NCBI GenBank assembly: GCA_023105745.1
Contig: JALGQZ010000005.1
Location: 66,667,019 to 66,731,018 of the forward strand
Origin: Austropuccinia psidii
Taxonomy: Eukaryota > Basidiomycota > Pucciniomycetes > Pucciniales > Sphaerophragmiaceae
Reading direction: 5' to 3'
Length of the DNA stretch: 64,000 nt
The notes below the pieces were generated by a model. The model saw only the letters and a program-made list of their open reading frames with translations, did no database searches and was not told the origin of the DNA. Each line of letters begins with the position of its first letter. Within the stretch, counting starts at the first letter, position 1. Both the position numbers and the translations under genes were made by a program. This document shows, piece by piece, positions 31,241-43,948 of the stretch.

Positions 31241-32624
31241 TCAGACACCAGTATTCAGAATTAACAATTGTTCTCTGGGTAGAAAATATTGAAGACCCTT
31301 GAACACAACATGATCTTCACTCAGGTTTTTCCCTGGATGGGATAGTTTCTTTTGAGGACTTTTGACACAAGCCTCAATGCTATTCTTCCCACCACAATAG
31401 CCACACAAGCCCTCCTTCATTCTTCTCTCCTTTTCAGAACCCATTAACTTGTGATCCTTATCAAGGAGGGAAGAATGTGGCTACTCCCTCCTTTAAAAAT
31501 TCAAATTCTTCTTCTTGTTACTTGAGTTTGAAGATATTTGAGGATGAGAGGGACTTAAAATTGAGTCTTCAGTCTTCCTTTCTTAGAAATTATTCTTCTT
31601 CTTTTGCCTCTCATGGCACCTGGTACCAAGCTCCAGGGTAAAATCTATTAAGTCCTAAAGAGAATAGATAGTTGAAGGATGAGATTCCAATTTATCCAGC
31701 ATTCTTCAGTCTAATTTCGCCCTATAATGATTCATAAAAGCCCTTTCACCCCAATCCCCAATTCTTGACACCAAACCTCTAAAATAAGCAATTTATACAG
31801 AAAAATTCCCTCCTTCCTACATTTTAAATTCATCCAACTATGCAAAATCTTTTCTAAATTCATTTGAGTCCCCAAATAAAGTGAATAGTTTGTATTTGGA
31901 TAGTGCCCAATTTATGAGGAGGTAATTTAAGTCTCAATTTTTCAGATTGGAAAAATAAGGCTCAATCCATTTTTCAGCCTTTCCAATGAGAAGTGATTTG
32001 GCATAAAGAGATTTATTCTTTGCTTAAGGGAGATTAGCCTTGTCATTATTGGAAATGAGCTTGCAGGAATAAATAAACCTTTTGACTTTAAAGGGTTGGG
32101 TGCCATGGAAGCATTCTGGTGCCTTCATAGATGGTGGCTGGAATGCTTGTGGTCTTAATGTTCCAGAATATGAATCTGCTTGAATATTGGCCATGGTTTG
32201 AGTCATTTTCTGAATAATGTCTAATAAAGATGGTCCAGGCTGATTCTAATGGCTACAGTTGGCCCTCCAGTACCTTCAGATGCCCCCACAGGAGGTGGGA
32301 TAACCTCAGTACCATCAGACTCTTCCTCTTCCACAAATGTATCCTCCTCCTCTTCTCAATCTTCACAAATACCATTGAGAGATTTCTTTGAAGTGCCAGG
32401 AAAAGCAACAACAACTCTTGAAAAAGATCTTTATCTGGGCCTTCTTCCTTCCTCCTTGATAGTGCTGCTCCTTCCATAATTAGTCCCCACTTGAGGGACT
32501 TCTGGGGTCCTATCAAGAGGTTCTCTTGGTGTTGGTGTGAAAACAGCTTGAGTTCAGGCCTGAAATATTTTCTTTCTTTCAGGAGGTTGATTTCAGACAG
32601 GCATGTTTTCAGAAGAGAATACAA
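31241..32624 (-). pseudogene. Element B gag remnant
   Basis: Zinc knuckle region at 31444-31350: Cys-Gly-Tyr-Cys-Gly-Gly-Lys-Asn-Ser-Ile-Glu-Ala-Cys, with Asn in place of the His of element A. The slippery CAGGGAAAA is retained just downstream (near 31330), and here gag and pol-leader read in one frame because of an upstream indel. Capsid side: Ser-Met-Lys-Ala-Pro-Glu-Cys-Phe near 32115, equivalent to Ser-Met-Lys-Ala-Pro-Asp-Ser-Phe of A, and Met-Glu-Gly-Ala-Ala near 32480. Multiple stops and frame changes. Confidence 0.75.
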
Positions 32625-33129
32625 TGAAAACAGCTATAAAATAACATTTTGAATATGGGAAAATTGAGACAGATAAAATCAAAAGCAATACATTGATGTA
32701 AAATCAGAAATCAATAATTTCTTGAGGTCAAAAAATAAATCAATGAATATTAAGGAGTTCAATCAATAAATCTTGAGGTAAATCAATCAAATCAAATTAA
32801 TTATTGGGAAAATCAATCAAAAAATCAAATAAAAGCAATAAAATCTTCAGTCCAATCAATTTTATGTCAATTAGATCAATCAAAGTAATATAAAATGAAA
32901 TATTTTGGTGAATCAAAATTCTTGAACATCAAATCAAAAATGAACCTTTATTAATGCAGAGCATGAATTAAATGACTTTTGTGACCAATTTGAAAATCAA
33001 AATCAAGCTTTGACCTGAAATTCAAATTGAATGGAATAAAAATGACTAAAAATATCCAGTCAAACTATTTCAAGAGGGAATAAAATTTGATTAATAATGA
33101 AACAATAAATTATGAGTTGATCGTTGTAA
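32625..33129 (-). other. Leader of element B, TTGATT-rich
   Basis: Low-complexity AATCAAT words on the plus strand (32690-32960), as in the leader of element A. The 18 bases before the LTR (33112-33129) align with the PBS region of A: ATGAGTTGAT then divergence. AGTTGAT matches the base after the hairpin in the related solo LTR (61389-61395). Confidence 0.6.
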
Positions 33130-34556
33130 TTTCACTGTTGCTCTTAAGTGGAACAATAGTGGGCTGGTACTAAGTAATCAAAGAACTCACTTGAAATATT
33201 CAAAAGAATTAAAGAAGTGAGGAAATGAATATATTTCTTTAATAATTAAAGCTCAAGTATAAGATGAGATGGAAATAAGACAAGAAGCCAATGGCCAAAG
33301 AGCCAACCAAGTAAGCCCTTTATCATGCTTTAACATTCCAGAAAGAATAATGGCATTAGTAAGCTATATTACCACCAATATCTACTGACAGGCAAGAAAG
33401 GGGGTAAAAGTTTCTGACTTGATAATATCACTCTGCACCATAAATATTAAAGAAAATAAATGATAAAATAAATTCTAGTAGATTAATTAAATGGGGGAAG
33501 AAACCTCCATGGCTGAAAGAGAGGATGTTATACATATGAAAGATTGAGGGCTTGAATCCTTCAGTATGCAAACTGGTCTGTATGGAATCCTTGAATCTGT
33601 ATTTACTGCTTAAGTAAATGTACACCTGGCAAAATTAGAAAATGAACTTGGTTAAATTATCTTACCCAGGTCTGTGGCTGAAATACATGCCTTTATAAGA
33701 AGATACTATATGGAATGAGTTTAGCTTTAAAGTTGTTTTGATTGAACATTGACACTTGAAAGTTGATTTGAAACTGCCTCTTGAATATCCATTGAAACAA
33801 AAACTGCAAGCATTCCCTTATAGGAATACTTCACAATTGAAATAGAACCAATAGCTGATAATTGAGGTCATTGGTATTGAGGAAACACTTGTTCTTGATC
33901 CCTAATTAATCCTCCTGTGAATATTGAACCTTGAGGGCTGAAAGTTATTTCTTAACATGAAGTATGGCCCCTTGATTTGGTCACCATTGTATTTCTGGTG
34001 AGCAAAGATTCATGATAGTGTATAAAATCATTTATTTCAATTCTGGTTATTGAAGTGAAAAGCTTGCCAAAAGTCTTCTTAAGGGCAGAATTTAAAAAAA
34101 ATTGATAAAAAATGGGCTTGATGGATTCAGGGGCTTTCTGGGTTTCTTGGCCATTTTGGGGTTCTTTTTCCAAAAGCATCCTATAAAGGATAAGAGCTTT
34201 ACTTGTGAAAAAATAAGCAGATCCAGCAATTAAGCCCCAAATGGCCCAATATAGCCAGTTGTCCATATCTGCCATATTTCATGCAAAAATGGCCTATAAG
34301 TGAAAAATGCACTGAAATTTGCAAAACTTTATGTCAAGTTTAAAAATAAAAATACATTTTTTGGAGCTCTATTTACCCTGTTTATTGGGAAATTTCCAAA
34401 AGTGGCCAAGAATGGCCTTGGTTTTCTGAAAATTCCAAGTTTGCCCCAGTTGATTAAATGACCAAAAAGGCTTATTTGACAAAATTTCCATAAATGGGAT
34501 ATGACATAAATATGGCATAAATTGATCCAAAAGGGTAATTTTCCATGGTTGTGACA
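33130..34556 (-). repeat. Element B 5' LTR
   Basis: Aligns with 23934-25309 but with many differences. It starts TTTCACTG (decayed TGTCACAG) and ends GTTGTGACA. The hairpin at about 33491-33511 is degraded (ATGGGGGAAGAAACCTCCAT). The U3 end carries GGCC words near 34240-34290 and 34390-34410. Confidence 0.8.
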
Positions 34557-35837
34557 AATCCTCTTCATTGTAACCTCATTGGAGTAAAGAGACCATTGAA
34601 TACTTTCACACTTGTAATAGATTCCAAAGGCTAGCAGAAGCACAGGAAAAAGTCTTGGTAATGTGATTCAGATTAAAAATTCTAGCTTTCAATTGGAGAA
34701 AGCTCAAATGAACTGGGTGACACCCATACCAGCTGGTGGAGACAAAATCTTCAATTGATCTCTAGTGATAGTGGACAGATACAGAAAAACTCCAATATTT
34801 TGTATATGAAATAAAGATGACACAGCTATGGATAATTCTCTCCTTATTTGGAGCCAGGTAATATGAGATACTGGTCTCTTTGAATCTATAGTTATGAATA
34901 GAGATTGAAAATTCACATCAGAACTGTGGACTAAACTTCACAAACTACTTCAAACAAAGTTATCATCAACAGAATATCACCCTCCCAATGATGGATAAGC
35001 TAAAATAATTCTTCAAACACTTGAAGACATGATTTGAATGCTTTTTCCTATTACTTAGAGATTGAAAACCCATATGGATTTATCCATGACTGGTCCACCT
35101 TGATCCCAGAACTTTAATTCACTTACAAAGCCTCTATTCATACATAAACAGGTACAGAAACTACCATTCTAGATTTTCAAAACCTAAGCTTCTGACAGTT
35201 GATTTATAAAACACTTTGGTTGAAGTTCACCCAACTCCTTCTAGTTTCAAGCTTATTCTTGACAAATGAATAGCCTATGCATTACAAAGAATAAATTAAT
35301 CTTTTTAGTATTGTAAAAAAGAACAAAGGTCATTAAACCTCATATTCTCAAGTATTAGATCAATTTCCAGTTTCAACCATTTCATTTTAATAATATAGAA
35401 GGACCAAAGAGACTCAAATATTCCTTTTTGGATCTTTCATTGTAAAAGGAATGCATGGATATAATGAAGTACATGTAGAGCTTACAGGGGAATTTGAGAC
35501 CAAAAAATCCACATTTTTCAGTCAGTTGACTTAAGTAGTAAAAACCAACCAATAAAGAGTTTCTTCCCCTAGTTACCCAAATCATCTCATATTTCCTCCA
35601 TTGGAACCAAATAATACTGAAAATAATATCAAAGTGTCAAAAGGGAGGTGGCTAAGAGATGAATATATTACAGAATACTAACCGATGTATAGAGACCAAT
35701 CTCATGAAGATGAATGGTTAACTGGCAAAGTCATACCTGACTCAGAACAAGTTAATAAGAAAGTTTATGCATTAAAGAAGGCTCATAGCCTTGATATTCA
35801 TATGATTTGGCTTCAATTACTTGATCTCAAAAAGTGA
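34557..35837 (+). pseudogene. Element H integrase and C-terminal domain, resumed after element B
   Basis: Direct continuation of 23091-23933. Readable in order: Tyr-Phe-His-Thr-Cys-Asn-Arg-Phe (zinc motif, second Cys lost); Asn-Trp-Val-Thr-Pro-Ile-Pro-Ala-Gly-Gly; Ile-Val-Asp-Arg-Tyr-Arg-Lys-Thr-Pro-Ile (first catalytic Asp); Lys-Asp-Asp-Thr-Ala-Met-Asp; Phe-Thr-Ser-Glu-Leu-Trp-Thr; His-Asp-Trp-Ser-Thr-Leu-Ile-Pro; Phe-Asn-Asn-Ile-Glu-Gly-Pro-Lys-Arg-Leu-Lys; and a chromodomain-like tail with Glu-Asp-Glu-Trp-Leu-Thr-Gly-Lys near 35720. Ends TGA 35835-35837. Many stops and frame changes. Confidence 0.75.
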
Positions 35838-36089
35838 GAAATTTGCACAATGGACATTTACCTCACTATGGGGCTTTATTTAATTTCTTTATGATTGTAT
35901 TTCTTATTTGGAGATAATTTTAGCCTTGAGGTATGTTTCTAATATCCAAATAGGCCACAAATAACTCTCAAATAAAATTCTTAATATAAAAGATCTATAC
36001 AGTTTCTATATACCCAAGATTCATCATTTTGTACAAAGAAAAAGATTACTTACCTCTTTTGAGTAAGTAACTCCATAAAATACAGGCCA
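35838..36089 (+). other. Non-coding stretch between H pol and its 3' LTR
   Basis: No coding. The LTR start was not pinned; polypurine tract not identified. Confidence 0.3.
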
Positions 36090-39000
36090 TATATGGATTC
36101 TACACACAAACTCACCTAGGGTAGCTCTACAGAGTGAATAAGATTGAATCAACTCTATGAGGATTTAATATGTAAAAAACTTCGAAATTAAAGAATTTTG
36201 AAAAAAAAAATGTACACCAAAATAGTGGTATTCTTAGAAAACCCATATTACATGTATGGTCTGTAAAGTGAGTTTCACCAGGAAAAAAATAAGTCTTATC
36301 ATTTAAAAGAATTAATATAAAGCCCTTACAAAAATATTGGATTTTTATATTTTCAACTTTTTTTGTGCCATTTTGAAAAAATAACTTTGTCTATTTTTAG
36401 ATAAAAGGACAGAAGATAAAGCGTACTTATCTTGATCACAAAACTCAAAAGCTGTTTTATTTCAAAAAATGAGTATTTGCCACATTCCATAACACTTGTC
36501 AAACATCATATCTTTTTATGATTCTCGACCATCCCTTTTCAAGTCTAAATAAAATTGGCATATTTTCTTTCTGTAAGTTAGGAAATATTTTTCATTCGTC
36601 TCTCCTTTTTCCCCATCTCATAGAATGAATAAAAATCCTTTAGAGAAGGAAAAATATCAAATTAAATAAGGACTAAGCTCTTTTAATTTATTGAAAACAA
36701 ATTTGCTGAAAGATTCGAAGATATGGGAAACTTTCATCAAGAAATATTTGACATCTCAATTTCATGACAAGCAATTATCAATTCATTAAGTGAAATATAT
36801 TCCTGGTACATGGAACAAGCATACCTTGTTGGTTCAATGTTAAAATTTTGTGAACAGAAGAGGTCTTTACCTTTATTGGGAGATATTCTTTGTTTATTAA
36901 TCAGTTTTTTACCTTGACTAAGGGAAAATGTTTGGCTTTTCACCTCCAGGTTGGTAATTTCTTTTTATCTTATCATCCATAGCTGACTAAATTTTGATTT
37001 TCATAGGCCAACCAGCTTTTTTAAGCTCGGTACCAAAGGTGAAGCAAGTCACCTTGGTTAAAACTTCTCCAAAAGAGGCTTTTTTTCCACCATGAGATTC
37101 TTAATGCATAGGGATAAGAAAATATTATTTTACCTTTTTCTTGTTTGGTATTGGGGTAAAATCACCAAACAAAACAGTTTTTATAATGGAAAATGCCCCT
37201 ATAAATTGAGGAAGTCAAAAATGGGATGGAATCTAAAAAAGAATTTGAAATTTTATTTTCCCAATCATACTCCCCATGTTTCAATCCAGCTTAATATAGT
37301 TTCCACTAAATCAAGGCCTATTTTTTCCGAAAGGAACCCAAAACATGTTCTACTTTAGTCTTAGATATTTAGAATGCTATCAAAGAAACAAGTAATCCTG
37401 AAAATAGAAGGAATTTTTTAGATAATTTTTGAAAAAAAAAACTTGATATAACACCAATAACTAGTTCTCTCTTGACTGCACTTGAATAAAATTTTTAGAA
37501 TAAAAAAGTATAGATTCAGGTTAAAAAAAAAGTTATCTAACTATTGAAAGATATTTTCAAACACGTGGTTGTTGATTTTGATAGTAATGGCAGTCTCTTT
37601 GGAAGTAAGCCAAGAAGATATTAAAAATGAAACCACCTTTTTTTTACAAAATTCCTTTTGTTGTTGGAAAAGAAGAGAGATAAATGAGCTTACTGGAAAA
37701 GTAAAACTGAGGAAATCCACACACGTCTTGATAATTGGCCCAAAGTAACTTTACATATCATACACTAAAGCTGGCTTTATGATTTTCTCTTGGAGCTTAT
37801 AAATACTATATTAGTCCATGAATTATTGCTCAACCCATATTGAATATCAGTCCAAAGGTCTGAATTACTATTTTGACATGAAAAATAGCCACAGGGGACA
37901 AAAGACATCAAAGAGAGCCAGGGTACCCAGCTTCAGGGACCTATGATGTGTATCTATCTACAAAGGTTGTATTAATGTTCAAATCCTGTTTAATTATTAT
38001 ATTGGAGTGTTTTTGAAAATGCTTTTTACTAATTCTAAGTCCCATTAATTATGAGAAAATAGCATCTAAGCTTCTATTTTGATGTGACAGGAAGTAAATG
38101 AACACTTTGAACTCCTGTAACCAAGTAAATTCTTCATTATTTACGATTAAATAGCCAAAAAGGATTAATCCAAACAATTTTTTACTATTATTAATGGAAT
38201 TAATTCATAGTAAATAGCTTTTGCTACATTATTTGACCATACCATATAAAAATAGAGTAAAACTTCAAGGATTCATTAAAAATAGAATTATTAATGGATT
38301 GCTCTCAAAATTTCAGAACTAATAAGTAAATTAGAAAACCCCACTTAAACTAACAATAATTTTGGTTCAACCCTCTCAATTAAGGGTTTTAATTAGAATC
38401 TAATTTTGATGACGTTACATGAAATACTGAATCTTCAAAAAATTCACCTAAATTAAATTCTGAGATAGATTTGCCAATAATATTGATAGCTTTTAATAAG
38501 AAATTTTCAATTGAGAAAAATCAAATATTTACTGTGGTAGCTTCATTATCTCTTAATCATGAATGGACTGATAGCCACATAAAGTCACTTAATGAAGCTA
38601 TTAGGATATTTTTATGTGACAACAAGGAATGTAACCATTAATCCAAATACTCTAAATGGTCTATCATCTATTTTTTCTTCCTTTGTCTTATTTGAATGCA
38701 TCCATGAGCTGTTGTGGACTTAAAGAAGCCTACTATTTCTGTTTTTCCTCAGCAATCATCCAATCTCCAATTCATAGAATATATCACTGGAAGTTATTAT
38801 AAGGCTATTATTATATATTTTGGATCTTTTGAAATGATTGAAAGATTTTAAATCAAGAATATCAATGTTGAGTAAAATACTAGCTCAGCACTTTGACATT
38901 ATACTATATTTATTTGAAATTTATTGTTTTAAATCTACAAGTACTCTTCTTAGCTTTCTGAGAAACCATAAGCTCTAAAGCTATATGTATTTTAAAGGCA

Positions 39001-39500
39001 TTGACCTCCCATTTTTATGGTTTTATCTCTTTCAATAATTTTTTTTGTATTTTTTGGACTTATAAATATTGATTTTCATCAACTTTATAAATTATTTTAA
39101 ACCCAGGTCTCTTCCAATTCCCTTATGAAATAATTATGGCTCATAATATTATTCTTCTAGAATGATATTTTGCAGTATTTTTTAGTCCATCAAACCTTAT
39201 TTGGATTTAAGAACCTGTTTTCTTTATGATTTTCTTTTGTAGAGAAATAAAACTCTTATCTTGAATATTTTGGTAGCATATTTTTGATAAGATAATAATT
39301 TTCCTAATACCATTATTTCAATAATTTCCTCTTTAAAGCTATATAGGTTATCATATTATTCAATTTATAAATTCATAAATTTTAATTGATTAGAAAATTC
39401 AAACCTTCTGGTAATATTAAATTATTTTTTATCATTGTATTGATTTTAAGGACAGTCTTAGTATATTATTAGTCTTATTTGACTAATATTTACAGAGGTT
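36090..39500 (+). repeat. Element H 3' LTR with inserted transposon M2
   Basis: The first part matches 1-180, the part after M2 matches 186-1150, and the last part matches 18441-19080, all in the same orientation. Subtracting M2 the LTR is about 1.9 kb. The exact TG and CA ends could not be fixed. TATA- or hairpin-type signals like those of the A/B LTRs were not seen. Confidence 0.6.
36257..37760. mobile_element. M2: TA-flanked DNA transposon in the H LTR
   Basis: About 1.5 kb with inverted ends. TATGGTCTGTAAAGTGAGTTT at 36255-36275 matches the reverse complement of 37742-37762 at 17 of 21 positions. TA flanks it at 36255-36256 and 37761-37762. The uninterrupted copy at the window start reads TTACATATACACTAA (179-193), while here TTACATG-TA-[insert]-TA-CACTAA is seen, so this is a real insertion of Tc1/mariner type. 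Its ends differ from those of M1. Inside are short open frames (36943-36737 minus, 37092-37358 plus) that I cannot match to a transposase. Confidence 0.75.
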
Positions 39501-40554
39501 TTCCCCTTCCTCTTTAATGTTTTTCAACGATTCAAGATCTACATGGATCCATCGTGTGGGTTTCTCCTCATATGTATTTCTCTTCCTTGCTCTCATTTAA
39601 AGGTTCTTTTTGAATATTATTTCCCTTGTTGAGGAATCTGAGTGCTCTTTAGGCTTGTTTCAACTTAAATATCTTGAAAATTTTGAATAATTGTGGTAAT
39701 TCCAACCATGGGTCTTAGGAAAAGAATTTCCCAAATGAGGTAAAACTTTATCTGGGATTCCACTTTTGCTTTTATCTCGAAGCTTAGATCATCACCTTCA
39801 TATCCCTCCTCAAACCACATAGGAAAAATCCAAAAAAAACACAAATAGAATAGTAACAATCACTAAAGTTATAATAGATTTCTTACAGGTAAATCTAGGT
39901 GCCATTGGGGTAGGAATATGTGGGTTTTGGTCTGGAAACTTGGAAATTTCCTTATTTCAAATTTTTCCAAAGGTATTCATGTAAGACTCATATACTTTAT
40001 GGTAGATTTTCAAACAGGAAAAGGTTTCATCCAATATTTTGTGAAAGTTAATTTGAAGTTCATCATGATAAGCCATTCTATTGAGAGTCAAAGGAAGATG
40101 TGGGTAATTTTCAAAATTTACTATCATTTATTTGAATATTTTATTCATAATTGAGATTGATTCCCCCTTTAATTCCAGCTTAGGATAACTCATCATTCCT
40201 ATTGGTGTTCCAGTTTAATTTTGGATTACTTTCTTGACTATTGGATGGGCCCTTTTACCTCTGTAAGAGGTAAGAGTAACTTTGCGAGCTTACTGAGTCA
40301 AATATTTTGTTGATAGGAAGCCAGTTATTTTCAATATATTGATCTGAATCAGTATTTTCAACTCTTTTTCCATTTATTGTAATTACTTCGCGGGTATTTT
40401 TGATAAATATAATGAATGATTTGACAGTGAAAGCACCAAATTCCTTTGAAAAATTAAAATACCATAAGGAAAATATTTATACTGGATTCAATTAGCTATT
40501 TAGTAACTTTCTACAGGAATTCTTTTCAGAAAATACAACAAGAAATGTTTTCCC

Positions 40555-40881
40555 ATGTTACAAAAACCAAGAATAATCATTGATTTTATCAAAAATCTCT
40601 CAACAGAATTCTTTCAGCTGAAATCTCTTCCAATTAAAATAACAGGGTGTAGATTTATTTCATTTGTGGAGGATAAATTGGTTTCATTTTTAAAAAGCCA
40701 TGTGTATATTCTTCAAGGAACAGAAGGGCCCAAGGTCTTGGTAGAGAAGAGAAATCCAAAGCTATGGAACGAGGGAGGTTTCTATTCAATCTTTTCCAAT
40801 ATAAAATTGATAAAAAATCAATCTTTGATGTGTTTCTCTCTTGGGATCTTCCACAGTCCCACGAAAATGATCCTTTCTTGA
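40555..40881 (+). CDS. Hypothetical 108-aa open frame
   Basis: Begins at the base after Met-Leu-Gln-Lys-Pro-Arg and contains Gly-Pro-Lys-Val-Leu-Val-Glu-Lys-Arg-Asn-Pro-Lys-Leu-Trp. No family recognised and no flanking context that supports a gene. It could be a chance frame or part of a dead element. Confidence 0.15.
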   Translation: MLQKPRIIIDFIKNLSTEFFQLKSLPIKITGCRFISFVEDKLVSFLKSHVYILQGTEGPKVLVEKRNPKLWNEGGFYSIFSNIKLIKNQSLMCFSLGIFHSPTKMILS

Positions 40882-41571
40882 GGATACTAATGAGGTAATT
40901 GTGTTATTTTCTACCTTTTTTGGTAAATCTCTCAATTCACTGAGCTATTAAAAACAATTAAAATTAAAAAATAAATATTTGGATAAATTTCCAATCAAAA
41001 TACTCAAATCGAGGATATGAATCCTTTAGAGTGGTTTTGAAGCTCAAAAATTGAAAAATATGACTTCAGAAGTCATAAAATTACCTAAAGGAATAATCTA
41101 TGTAGAGCTATGGCGAATCTCCATTCAAAAAACAAACCTTATTGCAGAAAACCTAAGTATAATTTAGTTACTACCCAATGATTCTCATAGTAAAATATTC
41201 TATAATTAAGCTGACACAGTATATGAATCACCAAATTCAATCAAAAAAAATTAATGAATATGAAATCCAATAAGAAACTTGAATGGAATCCCAAAAAAAG
41301 AAACCCAAAAGAACGTTCAAAAAATTCTTTTTCAATTACACACTGACTAAAGCACTCATTATATGACTTGAATTTTTCCACAATCAAAATGTTAGAGATT
41401 TACAAGAAACAGACACATTATTATCAAATTTAATTCCATTAATTATTAAATATCTTTATGAAAGTAAATTCCATTGAAATTTATATTACTTGAAAATTTC
41501 AGTGATAAAATATTAAAGTCACAAAACCAATTCCCACACTACATATTATACTCATCTCAAACTACATAATA

Positions 41572-41895
41572 TTGGAAACAAATTTTAAACAAGTCATTTT
41601 TAAGATGAAATATATATTAGTTCCCAAAAAAATTACTCCTGCAATGCTACAAGATCTTAGTGTTTTGATAAGAATATCTGATTGGAAATCAAGTAATTTC
41701 CCTGTCCTCAAACGTTTTTCAAGGAAAAATTTGATTTTAATAAGAAACTTAAACGATTCTATAGAGAATAAATTCCAGACACATTCTCTTAAGTTTAACA
41801 GTAGAGAAAATAATATCATAAAGAATCATTTTCTTTTAAAAAAACAGGATTTATTAAAAAATACTATGAGAGAGATATTTAAGGCTACAAAATAA
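41572..41895 (+). CDS. Hypothetical 107-aa open frame
   Basis: ATG start; basic, Lys/Asn-rich. It overlaps an 85-codon minus frame at 41562-41819, so at most one is real. No recognised motif. In A+T-rich DNA this length is only mildly unusual. Confidence 0.15.
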   Translation: METNFKQVIFKMKYILVPKKITPAMLQDLSVLIRISDWKSSNFPVLKRFSRKNLILIRNLNDSIENKFQTHSLKFNSRENNIIKNHFLLKKQDLLKNTMREIFKATK

Positions 41896-43948
41896 TTTCT
41901 ATCAGAAGAATCCTTTTAAATTCATTGCAAGAATGAGTGAAGTCTAGAGCCTCATACAAGAGTCTCTAGGATGAATTTAAGGGGAAAGTAATCCCAAAAA
42001 CAAATTTCATAGTCATTTAACATGCTTTTATTCAGTTTGGATTGATTGAAGGGCTAATAGTATTGAAAGAGTCAAATAATTTGATTATAATTACGATAAA
42101 ATGCTTTAAAAAAGATTGACACGACACAGAAGAGCTGTTTTGGAATATAAGGTTAATTAATTTGACACTTGTGACCTATTAATGAGAATACAAAGCCCTT
42201 ACATCAAAAGAAAAAGGGAACAGAAGAAATTCATTTATGAAGTGAATTTTTATTCAACCAAAAGTTAAAGTTTTGTCTCTGAATTAAAAAGGGAAACATC
42301 GGGGATATGTATGCAAATTATCAAATTTTTGAACCCTGGTTTCACCAAAAAATAGCCTGCTTTACCCATTTTCTATGCTCAGCCATTTTAGCCCTGTAAG
42401 CTGGTTTTTTCTGTAGTAATAGCTGGATGTGAGTCTCAAAAGAATTATAATTTGTGTTAAACCCCTCAAAAGAAGCTCAAACTAATTTTTGAGGCTTTTT
42501 CCAGCTTAACAGTAGTTTTAACTACTTTGAAACAGTTATAACTGACCTGCTTGGTATCAAAGACACATAATCAGCTGAGTCACAGACCCTGTGAATCATA
42601 TCCAGTCTAAAAAATGAGAATTTTGTTTGATTATTGAAATTTCACACACACACATTAAATTAATTTTGGAAAATATAGAACCCTTCCAGACAGGATTGCT
42701 TTCCCCCTCAAAAATTAATCCTTACACTTATTCTTATTTATTCCCATTAACATGTATTGCACTAAGAATTTTCATATGTAATCAAACTTGAATTTTAAAT
42801 TACACAAATGTTAATCTAAATTATACATGTTTGAATTTAATTTTACTCATTTAATAAGCCTGAAATTTCTACCAACTTTCATTAAAATTTTCCAATTCCT
42901 CATATATTGCAAGCTACCTGCAATACCTTACTTTTAACACAATAAATGAAATTTAGAACTACCTAAAATTAATGCCTGATTATTTCGAGAAAATTTGTAT
43001 TTCAAAGTATCAAAATTTTATTTATGCTTTTCTGGAGCTTAGTTACAAGTATTTCACGAAAATTTGAACCAAGGTGAAATTTATAATAGCTTCTATTCAA
43101 AAATCTGAAGATATATTGTTTCCACATTTTCAACAAATTATCATTTTTGTTTTGATTTTATCAACACAAATTCCAATTTTTCTTTTTTCCTGAGATAATT
43201 AATCTTTTTAAGATTATGATTTTCTTTTCATTTCCTTTATAATTGAATCCTTGTAGAGAAAAGATAGATATTTTCAACCTTTGCTTTGTATCTTTTGTGA
43301 GCCTTTGCAATATTACCACATATCCAAAAAGGTCCCAAAACAACTTCACAATACTTTTTTTAATAATAATAATTGAAATTATTATCTTAAAATAAGTAAA
43401 AATTTCATAAAAAAGTATCAAGTCTTAATTATCTCAGAAACCAATTGATAAAAGTTTGAAATAAGCTACACAAATGGATTCCCCATAAAACACTACAAAT
43501 ATTACCTTTTTATGTAATATCTGTAAGTTCAATACTTACTGATTTAGACTGAATGTTTGCACCTTTATGATCAGCGCATATATTCCTGGTTTTTAGCTTA
43601 TATCTCTTGAATTATGCATGATAAGGAGTTTATCCAAAAATAAAGTTAAAATGGAATAACTGTAATAATATAGATATGGACCATATTTGACAAGTTATAA
43701 ACAAGGTGATATCTTACAAGAGTGTATTGAACAAAATAGCAATACCTGTTGACCACTTTTATTTAAACCTATCCCAAACTTGGAAAAATATATTAATATT
43801 CTACTAGCTCATACATGAATAATAATTTAATTTTCATCATTATATTCAAGGTATAACCCCTTGAAATCTTGATTTGAAGTTTGAAATAATAAATTTCAAC
43901 AGAAAAGATAAGTTACAAGAAAAATCATCAAAAGTAGAGTTTTCATTA

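Larger units (their letters stand above)
23934..34556 (-). mobile_element. Element B: older Ty3/gypsy chromovirus, decayed, with nested transposon
   Basis: Same gene order and orientation as element A, with clear similarity to A through gag, pol, chromodomain and 3' region. The LTRs are a different, longer type (about 1.4 kb). Without the nested M1 transposon it is about 9.0 kb, close to A. The two LTRs differ by many substitutions and indels, and most domains have stops, so it is clearly older than A. It sits in the integrase region of element H. A target duplication is no longer recognisable (AAATA on the left, AATCC on the right). Confidence 0.85.
39501..43948. other. A+T-rich region with weak coding remnants
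   Basis: No recognised gene. On the minus strand 40440-40240 a reading without stops gives Phe-Gly-Ala-Phe-Thr-Val-Lys-Ser-Phe and Ile-Thr-Ile-Asn-Gly-Lys-Arg-Val-Glu-Asn, which looks protein-like but is unassigned. A short (CA) run is at 42645-42654. The rest shows only A/T-rich sequence. Confidence 0.35.
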
